A stretch of 12,085 bases of DNA from positions 1-12,085 of the forward strand of contig CAISYT010000221.1 in NCBI GenBank assembly GCA_903889785.1, read 5' to 3'. Every line of letters starts with the position of its first letter. Within the stretch, counting starts at the first letter, position 1. A program made the translations under genes and the position numbers. Below the pieces are notes generated by a model, which saw only the letters and a program-made list of their open reading frames with translations, ran no database searches and was not told the origin of the DNA. Source of the DNA: an uncultured Caulobacterales bacterium. GTDB taxonomy: Bacteria > Pseudomonadota > Alphaproteobacteria > Caulobacterales > Caulobacteraceae. Below, piece after piece: positions 1-5,990 of this stretch.

Positions 1-381
1 CGCCATCCGTTTCCTGGACCGGGCCTGGCCATTCGCATCCCTGGCGTAGTGACCCCTGAGGCGGTGACGGTGCTGCAGCAGGCCGACGCGGTCTATCTCG
101 ACGAAATTCGCAAGGCCGGTCTCTACGACAAGATCTGGCAGGCCTTCGCGGTGCTCTTGCCGGTCAAGACGGTCGGCGTCATGGGCGACGCCCGAACCTA
201 TGAGAACGTCTGCGCCCTGCGCGCGGTCACCAGCACTGACGGCATGACGGCCGACTTCTTTGAGTTCCCCTGGGAGGTCCTCGGCCGCGCCGCGACCCGC
301 ATCATCAACGAGGTTCGCGGCGTCAATCGCGTGGTCTATGACGTAACCTCCAAGCCGCCCGGTACGATTGAGTGGGAGTAG
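1..381 (+). CDS. guaA: GMP synthase (glutamine-hydrolysing), C-terminal end, 5'-truncated by the window
   Basis: This is the C-terminal ~126 residues of GMP synthase, which aminates XMP to GMP with glutamine and ATP in cytosolic purine synthesis. The frame is already open at base 1 and reads [15 protein letters not shown], the conserved opening of the GuaA C-terminal dimerisation domain. It continues through [20 protein letters not shown] and [19 protein letters not shown] and ends with the invariant tail KPPGTIEWE and a TAG stop. The GTG at base 49 is internal, not a start. The C-terminal domain supplies substrate-binding and dimer contacts; the amidotransferase and ATP-pyrophosphatase domains lie outside the window. 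The 3' end of guaA is a known integration site for genomic islands, but I see no second copy of the terminal guaA sequence here, so nothing indicates an island boundary. Identification is very secure. Confidence 0.97.
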   Translation, partial: RHPFPGPGLAIRIPGVVTPEAVTVLQQADAVYLDEIRKAGLYDKIWQAFAVLLPVKTVGVMGDARTYENVCALRAVTSTDGMTADFFEFPWEVLGRAATRIINEVRGVNRVVYDVTSKPPGTIEWE

Positions 382-518
382 GGGTGACGAAAGCGCCTTA
401 ACCGAACCTGTGCAGGCAGAGGAGTTGCACGCGGCACCTATGGAATTTGCCAAAGGCCGACTACGGTACTGGTCCAAGCATACCCCTTGATAAAAAACGG
501 GGGATCAGGGAGGCCGGC

Positions 519-554
519 ATGTATTTCGACAATGAGGTCAGGGCTAAGCCATGA
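519..554 (+). CDS. Possible 11-residue leader ORF ahead of the MFS gene
   Basis: An ATG at 519 opens an 11-codon frame, MYFDNEVRAKP, whose TGA stop (552-554) overlaps the MFS start (551-553) as ATGA. It is preceded by AGGGAGG (507-513), a 6/7 match to the Shine-Dalgarno consensus, five bases from the ATG. This is clearly better than the ribosome site directly before the transporter. The frame is not the transporter frame, so it is not an N-terminal extension. What is seen is a strong ribosome site, a short ORF and stop-start overlap. A role in translational coupling or attenuation is inference, and chance remains possible. The peptide matches nothing I recognise and shows no run of one amino acid such as classical attenuator leaders have. 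Confidence 0.4.
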   Translation: MYFDNEVRAKP

Positions 555-1948
555 CCCAGACTGCACAGACTATTGCTGCCCGGCTAGACCGCCTGCCGAT
601 GACACGGCGGCTCTGGCGCCTCGTCTTGCTGATTTCGCTAGGTGCCGGGTTCGAATTCTACGACATCTTCTTCACCGCCTATGTCGCGCCCGGCATGGTG
701 AAGGCGGGTCTGTTCACACCTCAATCGCTTGGTCCGTTTGGTGGGCTGACCGATCTGTTGGGCAAGGGACCGGCTACCTTCGTCTTCGCCACCTTTGCCG
801 GACTTTTCGTCGGCGCGATCCTGTTTGGGGCCCTGGCTGATCGGCTGGGCCGTCGCCGCGTCTTCCTGGGTGCCTTGGCCTGGTATTCGATCACGACCTG
901 CATCCTCGCCTTCCAGAAAACGGGATTCGCCCTGGATGTCTGGCGTTTCATTTCCGGCGTTGGCCTGGGTGTGCAGATGGTCACCATCTCCACCTTTCTG
1001 TCCGAAATTGTGCCGCGCCAGGTGCGTGGCCGGGTGTTTGCCGTCAACCAGGTGATCTCGTTCAGCGCGGTACCGGTCGTGGCGTTTCTGGCCTGGGTGC
1101 TGGCGCCGCATCGGCCGCTAGGGCTGGAGGGCTGGCGCTGGGTCATGCTGATCGGTTCGGCCGGTGCCCTGGCCGTATTAGCGATCCGCGGGCTGATCCC
1201 GGAATCCCCCCGCTGGCTAGCGCGGCAAGGCAGGATCGAAGAGGCTAACGCCATCACCACCGCCATGGAGTCCGCCGTAGCCGCGGAAGCTGGGGGGGTT
1301 CTGCCGTCGATCATGCCCCTCTCCGATGAACGGCTAACGTCCGGCAGTTTCGCCGAGATCTGGAAGGCCCCCTATGGTAAGCGCGTCGTGGTGCTGTCGG
1401 TCTTTAACTTTTTCCAGGCCATCGGCTTCTACGGCTTCGCCGCCTGGGTGCCGACCTTGCTGGTGGCTCAGGGCGTGACAGTGACCACCAGCCTGTACTG
1501 GTCCTTCATCATCGCCATCGCCAACCCGATTGGGCCCTTGCTGGGCTTTTTCGTTGCCGATCGCATAGAGCGCAAATGGTCAATCGTTCTGGCCGCGATC
1601 TCGGTCGCCGTGTTTGGCTTACTGTTCGCGGCGCAGCGGCAGCCTGTTCCCCTGATCATCTGCGGTGTGGCCATCACCTTGGCCAGTAACTGGATGTCTT
1701 TCTCGTTCCATAACTATCAGTCGGAGGTGTTCTCCACGTCGATCCGAGCGCGGGCTGTCGGGTTCGTCTACAGCTGGAGTCGGTTATCTGCCGCCTGCAC
1801 CGGCTTGATGATTGGGGCCCTACTGCATGCTGGCGGCACGGGCGCGGTGTTTGCCCTGATCGCCTTCGCCATGGCCATGGTGGTGCTTTCCATCGGCCTG
1901 TTTGGTCCGCCGACCCGTGGAAAAGCGCTGGAGGAGATTTGTCCATGA
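551..1948 (+). CDS. MFS transporter, metabolite:H+ symporter / sugar-porter-like
   Basis: This 465-residue inner-membrane protein belongs to the major facilitator superfamily, with about twelve hydrophobic segments in two halves. The first membrane segment carries GAGFEFYDIFFTAYVAPG (about residues 31-48), typical of the metabolite:H+ symporter and sugar/aromatic-acid branches. The MFS signature between helices 2 and 3 is ADRLGRRR (residues 96-103). PESPRWLARQGR (from residue 217) after helix 6 is the sugar-porter-type motif before the central cytoplasmic loop. A degenerate repeat of the signature, VADRIERKW, lies in the second half. Length is normal for the family. The likely role is proton-coupled uptake of a small organic solute; the substrate cannot be read from sequence. 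The start is supported by AGGG seven bases upstream and by the family-like N-terminus TIAARLDRLP. Its stop overlaps the next start (ATGA at 1945-1948), implying co-translation with the EVE gene. Confidence 0.92.
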   Translation: MTQTAQTIAARLDRLPMTRRLWRLVLLISLGAGFEFYDIFFTAYVAPGMVKAGLFTPQSLGPFGGLTDLLGKGPATFVFATFAGLFVGAILFGALADRLGRRRVFLGALAWYSITTCILAFQKTGFALDVWRFISGVGLGVQMVTISTFLSEIVPRQVRGRVFAVNQVISFSAVPVVAFLAWVLAPHRPLGLEGWRWVMLIGSAGALAVLAIRGLIPESPRWLARQGRIEEANAITTAMESAVAAEAGGVLPSIMPLSDERLTSGSFAEIWKAPYGKRVVVLSVFNFFQAIGFYGFAAWVPTLLVAQGVTVTTSLYWSFIIAIANPIGPLLGFFVADRIERKWSIVLAAISVAVFGLLFAAQRQPVPLIICGVAITLASNWMSFSFHNYQSEVFSTSIRARAVGFVYSWSRLSAACTGLMIGALLHAGGTGAVFALIAFAMAMVVLSIGLFGPPTRGKALEEICP

Positions 1949-2358
1949 GCGCGGCGCGCTGGCTGGTGAAATCCGAACCCCAAACCTAAAGTTTCGACGA
2001 CTTAGTCCGTGATGGCCGCACCGTCTGGGACGGTGTGCGCAACAACGCCGCCGCCCTGCACCTCAAGGCCATGAGACGGGATGACGAAGTCCTGCTCTAC
2101 CATTCCAACGTCGGCATGGCCGTTGTCGGCATAGCCAAGGTCGCTCGGGAGGCCTTCCCTGACCCGAGCGATCCTGCCAACCGTTTCGTTGCGGTAGAGC
2201 TTTCACCCGTGCGCGCATTGACGTCACCCGTCACGCTTGCGGAGATGAAGGCCACGCTGGCGCTCGCCGAGATGGCCATGTTGCGCCAAGGTCGACTGTC
2301 GGTTTCGCCGGTCAGCGCGGCTGAGTGGGAAACGATCCTGCGGCTTGCGGGCGGCTAA
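1945..2358 (+). pseudogene. EVE-domain (PUA-like) protein gene interrupted by an in-frame TAA at codon 15
   Basis: Read through one stop, this frame encodes a complete EVE-domain protein of normal length (137 codons). It begins MSAARWLVKSEPQT, then TAA at 1987-1989, then SFDDLVRDGRTVWDGVRNN, LLYHSNVGMAVVGIAKVARE, PDPSDPANRF and a tail with RLSVSPVSAAEWETIL. The family start is W-x-x-K-(S/T)-E-P-x-x-Y-(S/T), so the stop replaces the conserved tyrosine; one base change from TAT or TAC explains it. No other lesion is seen. EVE proteins adopt a PUA-like fold and are thought to bind modified bases in nucleic acids. The gene overlaps the MFS stop by ATGA and ends six bases before the convergent lactonase stop. 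A shorter product could begin at GTG 2035 or ATG 2071, but it would lack the WLVKSEP strand that helps form the binding pocket. It is either a recent pseudogene or a sequencing error. Confidence 0.85.
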
Positions 2359-2364
2359 ACAACC

Positions 2365-3576
2365 CTAGACGAAAGCGCACCAGTACTGGTTTTCGCCGTT
2401 CGGGGTGGCGATCTCATAGCGGTTGGCGAGCTTCAGGGCACCATCGGGCGCGATCAAGAAGGTGGTTAGGCAGACCGGTGCCTTGGCCACGGGCTTGCCG
2501 CCAACAAGCGCAGGTCCGACGCGCACATTGGCGGCTACCAGCATTTTGCCGGTGCCGTTGATAAAGAAGGTGCGCGGGTGCTGGCCCTCGGTGTTGTATT
2601 GGCCTGCCAGGGTCGGCTCGCCCGTCTTGAGGTTGAGCTTGAAATGGCAGATCGTGTCGATCGCTTCTTCTGGCTTGGTGAAAAGGCTTGAGCGGTTTGC
2701 CGCATAGACCGAATGCCCGTCGGGATGCAGGTGGATGTCGCCGAGAACGATTCCGGCCTCTTCATAGGGCTTGGTCAAGTCTGGCGTCGATGACGCGGTA
2801 AAGATCGGCTCGTCCGTGAACCGGTCGTTGTGAATGCCGAACGTCAGGAGTTTGTTCTGAAGCTCCAGTGTCTGGTAGGCGAAGCGTCCGTCCTTTGAAA
2901 AGTCGCAGTTGCGCGGCCCGAAACCAAATCCACCATTGGGTGCCACGCTCTCGCGGTAGGTCAATTTACCGCCCGGGCCAAAACTGAAGAACCGCAGGCC
3001 GCCAGGGTCCTTATTTTCGTACTTGGTCGACCGCACACCGCGGGTAACCAGCATGGCGGTCTTGCCAGACGGCAGCACCCGCACCTGGTGGCCAAAGATG
3101 CCAAAGGGCGGTTTACCGCTTTGATCGATAATCGGCCCCACCGTGTGGTCGGCCTGGATCGGATAGACGGCAATGTGGGCGGGGGTATTGATCGTCAGCA
3201 TCACATAGGTGCCCGTCTGGTCCACCGTCAGGTGGATGGGCCGTTCAATCGGTATTGGTGTGCCGAGCAAGAACAGCTTGCCGTCCTTGTCGAAGGCCAC
3301 AGCGGCCAGCAGGTTTTTCCCGCCCGTCTTGGTTTCGGCCAGACCCAGATAGACCACCTGTGCCTTAGGGTGGCGCCAGCCGAACTGGATTTGCCCCGGC
3401 ATGGAAATTTCGGAGAGCTTGGTCAGGCTACCCGTCGCCAGATCCGGCTTCCAGCAGGTCAGCTTTTCTTCCAGTGAGCTGCAGAACAAACCAGTGGGCG
3501 AGACCTGGGCGGAAACGAGGCCAGGAATAGCCAAAAGTCCGGCACCGGCGACCATGGCTGTGCGGCGGTCGATCAT
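2365..3576 (-). CDS. Exported lactonase-family seven-bladed beta-propeller protein (YbhE / 6-phosphogluconolactonase-like)
   Basis: This 403-residue protein resembles the lactonase-type seven-bladed beta-propeller family (PF10282). Recurrent blade motifs are visible: GPRNCDFSKDGRFAYQTLEL, GDIHLHPDGHSVYAANR and GQHPRTFFINGTGKMLVAAN. These correspond to the family pattern of PR-x-F-x-x-x-x-x-G-(R/K)-x-x-Y repeats. The N-terminus MIDRRTAMVAGAGLLAIPG has twin arginines (4-5), a hydrophobic stretch and a VSA-Q cleavage-like site near residue 23, so Tat export to the periplasm is likely. Cytosolic YbhE/Pgl lacks such a signal, so 6-phosphogluconolactone is an unlikely substrate. Hydrolysis of another sugar lactone, or a non-enzymatic propeller role, is possible. 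The start is supported by AAAGGAAACC just upstream on the minus strand. The gene is convergent with the EVE remnant and divergent from the DUF6644 genes, so it is probably monocistronic. Fold call is secure; substrate is unknown. Confidence 0.85.
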   Translation of the reverse strand: MIDRRTAMVAGAGLLAIPGLVSAQVSPTGLFCSSLEEKLTCWKPDLATGSLTKLSEISMPGQIQFGWRHPKAQVVYLGLAETKTGGKNLLAAVAFDKDGKLFLLGTPIPIERPIHLTVDQTGTYVMLTINTPAHIAVYPIQADHTVGPIIDQSGKPPFGIFGHQVRVLPSGKTAMLVTRGVRSTKYENKDPGGLRFFSFGPGGKLTYRESVAPNGGFGFGPRNCDFSKDGRFAYQTLELQNKLLTFGIHNDRFTDEPIFTASSTPDLTKPYEEAGIVLGDIHLHPDGHSVYAANRSSLFTKPEEAIDTICHFKLNLKTGEPTLAGQYNTEGQHPRTFFINGTGKMLVAANVRVGPALVGGKPVAKAPVCLTTFLIAPDGALKLANRYEIATPNGENQYWCAFV

Positions 3577-3661
3577 GGTGGTTTCCTTTTTTTCGTTGCG
3601 CGCAGTGTCGTGGAAAAATTGCGAGTTGTGAATGCGTCGTCTGCGGTTGAACCTGTGCTCT

Positions 3662-4150
3662 ATGCATTGGCTCTACGCAATTCAGGAAACCGGCTTCAGC
3701 ATCTGGGTGCGGGAATCCGATTGGGCGCTCTTTGCGGCCCTGATCGTGCACACCCTCAGCATGGGCCTGCTGCTGGGGACCGCTGCCGCGATTGATCTGC
3801 GGATGCTGGGCTTTGGCGCACCCGCGCCCTTGCCGCCTTTGGCTATTTTCGCACCCATGCTGCACGGGGCCGCCTGGGTGTCGGTGGTGTCTGGTGCGGT
3901 GCTGGTAGCGGGCTATCCGGCCAAGGCGGCGCTCAACCCGCTGTTCTATATCAAGCTGGCGCTTCTGATCGCGGCTCTGGTCATAACACGCGCCCTGTGG
4001 CAGCGCGGGGGCCTGACGCCCGGCGGTCCGATAGTTTCATCCCCGGTCCAGCGCAGGTTCGCCATCGGCTCGCTCTTGCTGATGGTCCTGGCATTGATCG
4101 CGGGCAAGTTCCTCGCCCATACCGCCCAGGTGTTGCTGCTACTGCCATGA
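3662..4150 (+). CDS. DUF6644-like integral membrane protein, first of a tandem pair
   Basis: This is a small membrane protein of 162 residues from the chosen start, with about four hydrophobic segments. The N-terminal part reads QETGFSIWVRESDW, then a membrane segment containing VHTLSMGLLLGTAAAIDLRM, where the H, LLGT and DLR-x-LG-x-G are the family-like signature. A second histidine lies in MLHGAAW, and NPLFYIKLALLIAALV forms a later helix. I recognise the pattern as DUF6644-like, a family of unknown function. The start is uncertain: ATG 3662 places MHWLYAIQETG in the usual register, while ATG 3632 would add ten basic residues and has only a weak GAG upstream. The stop overlaps the next start in an ATGA. 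The two histidines inside hydrophobic segments could bind a cofactor such as heme, but this is a guess. Confidence 0.8.
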   Translation: MHWLYAIQETGFSIWVRESDWALFAALIVHTLSMGLLLGTAAAIDLRMLGFGAPAPLPPLAIFAPMLHGAAWVSVVSGAVLVAGYPAKAALNPLFYIKLALLIAALVITRALWQRGGLTPGGPIVSSPVQRRFAIGSLLLMVLALIAGKFLAHTAQVLLLLP

Positions 4151-4662
4151 TGATCGATCCGCACGCCATCCAGGGGCTCGCCCGCGCCACTGGCGTATTC
4201 GCCGTGATGAACACGCGCTGGGGATGGCCCACGGTCGAGTCGCTCCATTTCATCGGACTGGCGACCCTGCTTGGCACGGTCGGACTGCTGGACCTGCGTA
4301 TCCTGGGGGTAGGGCGGGGCGTCTCCATGGCCTCGCTGTACCGCTTGGTTCCGTTCGGTGTGGCGGCGTTTGGGTTGAGCTTTCTGACCGGGTCGATGTT
4401 CTTCGTCACCATGCCGGACCAGTATCTGTTCAATCCCGCGTTCCAGCTCAAGCTCTGCTTCTTGGCCATCGCGGGGCTTAACACCGCCGCCTTCTATGTT
4501 ATCGCCACCCGCCACATCGACGCGGCGAAACCCGATGATGCGGCCCCGTTGTCGGCCAAGATCGTCGCCCTTATCTCCCTTCTGTGCTGGACGGCGGTGA
4601 TTGTGCTTGGCAGGGTCATCACGATTTTTCGTCCACCGTTTCATTCCTGTCCGTGGTGCTGA
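4147..4662 (+). CDS. DUF6644-like integral membrane protein, second of the pair, with C-terminal CPWC
   Basis: This 171-residue membrane protein is paralogous to its upstream neighbour. Both share H-x-x-x-x-x-x-LLGT-x-x-x-x-DLR-(I/M)-LG-x-G in the first membrane segment and NP-x-F-x-x-KL in a later one. Here these read LHFIGLATLLGTVGLLDLRI and NPAFQLKLCFLAIAGL. The last hydrophobic segment is followed by the short tail GRVITIFRPPFHSCPWC, ending in H-x-C-x-x-C at the very C-terminus. ATG 4147 overlaps the previous stop (ATGA); an adjacent ATG at 4150 is equally usable. Translational coupling suggests that the two proteins are made in fixed ratio and may form a heteromer. The function of the family is not known to me. 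The C-terminal cysteines could bind metal or form a disulfide. Confidence 0.82.
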   Translation: MMIDPHAIQGLARATGVFAVMNTRWGWPTVESLHFIGLATLLGTVGLLDLRILGVGRGVSMASLYRLVPFGVAAFGLSFLTGSMFFVTMPDQYLFNPAFQLKLCFLAIAGLNTAAFYVIATRHIDAAKPDDAAPLSAKIVALISLLCWTAVIVLGRVITIFRPPFHSCPWC

Positions 4663-4669
4663 GGTCTGT

Positions 4670-5026
4670 ATGAGCGAGCGCATCATCATCCATGGCATCA
4701 AGGCCTGTGACACGATGAAGAAGGCCCGCGCCTGGCTCGATGCGCGCGGCGTCGCCTATGCCTTCCACGACTACAAGGAGGTGGGCATCGATCCTGCAAC
4801 CCTGGCTGTCTGGGCTGGGCAGGTCAGCTGGGAAACCCTGCTCAACCGCAACGGCACTACGTTCCGCGCCCTACCCGAACCGCAGAAACAGACCGTCGAT
4901 GAGGCCAAGGCCATCGCCCTGATGACGGCCCAGCCCAGCATGATCAAACGACCCGTTCTGGCGAAGGGCAAGACGTTGATCGTCGGCTTCAAGTCCGATG
5001 CCTACGCGGCGGCCTTCGGCAGCTGA
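4670..5026 (+). CDS. ArsC/Spx-superfamily thioredoxin-fold protein, YffB type
   Basis: This 118-residue cytosolic protein has the compact ArsC-like thioredoxin fold. The active-site loop GIKACDTMKKARAWLDARG carries a single catalytic-type cysteine (Cys13), followed by AYAFHDYKEVGID. Further conserved stretches are LLNRNGTTFRALPE and SMIKRPVLAKGKTLIVGFK. The arginine in IKRPVL (residue 94) corresponds to a substrate-binding arginine in true arsenate reductases. The KxCDTxKKARxWL pattern is that of YffB-type proteins, whose physiological substrate is unclear and which may be glutathione-dependent thiol reductases rather than arsenate reductases. No ars genes are nearby. The start is set by GAGG five bases upstream. 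Only seven bases separate it from the DUF6644 gene, so it is probably co-transcribed with that pair. Family call is secure; the reaction is uncertain. Confidence 0.9.
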   Translation: MSERIIIHGIKACDTMKKARAWLDARGVAYAFHDYKEVGIDPATLAVWAGQVSWETLLNRNGTTFRALPEPQKQTVDEAKAIALMTAQPSMIKRPVLAKGKTLIVGFKSDAYAAAFGS

Positions 5027-5046
5027 AGCGCAAATGGGCCCCACCG

Positions 5047-5146
5047 CTGGGTCCCGGCCCTCCGCTTACGCTCCGGCCGGGATGACGGCTCACAACACCC
5101 CCGTCATCCCGAACAAGCGGCACCGCCGTGCCGATCCGGGACCCAG
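5047..5146. repeat. Composite inverted repeat (REP-like palindromic element)
   Basis: The element has outer arms CTGGGTCCCGG (5047-5057) and CCGGGACCCAG (5136-5146), perfect over 11 bases. Inner arms CGGGATGACGG (5078-5088) and CCGTCATCCCG (5101-5111) are also perfect over 11 bases, around a 12-base loop. Each side can also fold alone: CCCGGCC (5053-5059) with GGCCGGG (5075-5081), and CGGCAC (5118-5123) with GTGCCG (5128-5133). It begins 20 bases after the YffB-like stop and fills most of the gap before the VIT gene. The layout suggests a dispersed intergenic repeat family, which may also end or stabilise the upstream transcript. There is no T-run, so it is not a classical terminator. Confidence 0.75.
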
Positions 5147-5173
5147 TTCTTCTCGCGCACCAGTACCCCTCCC

Positions 5174-5190
5174 CTCCGGCCGGGACGACG
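5174..5190. repeat. Partial second copy of the composite repeat
   Basis: These 17 bases, CTCCGGCCGGGACGACG, match 5071-5087 of the composite element at 16 of 17 positions and in the same orientation. They lie 27 bases beyond its right end. No second arm is seen beyond them, so this looks like a decayed or half copy, perhaps left by recombination between neighbouring elements. Confidence 0.6.
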
Positions 5191-5277
5191 ATAGAGGGCA
5201 TCACAGCTTGTGCCGCTTCAGCTTGTTCCCCGAACGTGCGTATGGTCTCCCGTCCCAATCCTTTGCCCAGAGCCGCC

Positions 5278-5988
5278 ATGTCCCGCTCCCACCTCGCCCG
5301 TTCCCATGCCGAATGGCACCGCGTCTCGCGCATTGGCTGGCTGCGGCCGGCTGTGCTGGGGGCTAATGACGGTATTGTCTCGACGGCCAGCCTGATTGTC
5401 GGTGTTGCCGCCGCTGCGCATGGCCCAGGCGAGGTGATCGTGGCCGGTGTCGCCGCCCTGGTCGCCGGTGCCATGTCGATGGCGGCGGGGGAATATGTCT
5501 CGGTCAAGTCGCAGGCCGATACCGAGGCCGCTGATCTGGCGCGCGAGAAGGCCGAGCTGGCCGATGATCCCGTGGCCGAACATATCGAACTGACCGCCAT
5601 CTACATGGCGCGCGGGGTGGATAAGACCCTGGCCTCCAAGGTTGCCGCGCAGCTGATGGCCAAGGACGCCCTGGGGGCCCACGCTCGCGACGAGCTGGGC
5701 ATCTTGGAAATGACCGTCGCCAGACCCTTGCAGGCCGCAGCCATGTCGGCCGCCAGTTTCACCGCCGGGGCGGCCATCCCGCTATTGATCGCCTTGCTGC
5801 TGCCCCTGTCGGTCACGGCGGTCGCGGTGTCGGCGGCCTCGCTGGTGCTGCTGGCTGTTCTGGGCGCGATCGGGGCCAAGGCGGGTGGGGCAGCGATCTG
5901 GCCGGCCACCTTGCGCGTCGCCTTCTGGGGCGCAGCAGCCATGGCCTTTACCGCGGGCATCGGGCGGCTGGTCGGGGTCGCCGTCTAG
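5278..5988 (+). CDS. VIT1/CCC1-family membrane protein, probable Fe2+/Mn2+ transporter
   Basis: This 236-residue inner-membrane protein belongs to the VIT1/CCC1 family, which moves Fe2+ or Mn2+ out of the cytosol. The N-terminal signature HRVSRIGWLRPAVLGANDGI then STASLIVGVAAAA covers the start and first membrane helix. The second helix leads into GAMSMAAGEYVSVKSQADTE, the hallmark family motif. An acidic, charged middle region (EAADLAREKAELADDP through ARDELGILEMTV) corresponds to the metal-binding cytoplasmic part. Three hydrophobic segments complete the C-terminus, giving five helices in all. ATG 5278 gives the family-like start MSRSHLARSHAEWHR; ATG 5242 would add twelve residues with no better ribosome site. 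The intergenic region carries the palindromic repeat and a short GTTC-CCC-GAAC palindrome at 5225-5235, but no recognisable Fur box. The SpoU gene starts two bases after its stop. Metal specificity is inferred from the family. Confidence 0.92.
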   Translation: MSRSHLARSHAEWHRVSRIGWLRPAVLGANDGIVSTASLIVGVAAAAHGPGEVIVAGVAALVAGAMSMAAGEYVSVKSQADTEAADLAREKAELADDPVAEHIELTAIYMARGVDKTLASKVAAQLMAKDALGAHARDELGILEMTVARPLQAAAMSAASFTAGAAIPLLIALLLPLSVTAVAVSAASLVLLAVLGAIGAKAGGAAIWPATLRVAFWGAAAMAFTAGIGRLVGVAV

Positions 5989-5990
5989 CG

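Noticed and set aside
361..381. guaA 3' end as the attachment site of an integrated genomic island
   Set aside because: The site is a known hotspot, but no repeat of the terminal guaA sequence, integrase or island-type gene was found in the window. The weak match near 2325 lies inside coding sequence.
400..430. tRNA-like T-loop or small RNA in the gap between guaA and the MFS gene
   Set aside because: The reverse strand contains GGTTCG, but the flanking bases do not pair and no cloverleaf can be drawn.
483..503. CCCC...GGGGG stem as a guaA terminator
   Set aside because: Only four pairs around a 12-base loop and no T-run after it.
638..1314. Long open frames on the minus strand inside the MFS gene
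   Set aside because: They are shadows of a GC-rich coding region; low-complexity composition and no domain motifs.
4670..5026. True arsenate reductase arsC of an arsenic-resistance operon
   Set aside because: The motif is YffB-like, and no arsR, arsB or acr3 gene is adjacent.
5225..5235. GTTC-CCC-GAAC palindrome as a LexA or metal-regulator operator for the VIT gene
   Set aside because: The alphaproteobacterial LexA box is a direct repeat GTTC-N7-GTTC, which this is not, and no Fur or Mur consensus is present. A four-base arm is too short to support.
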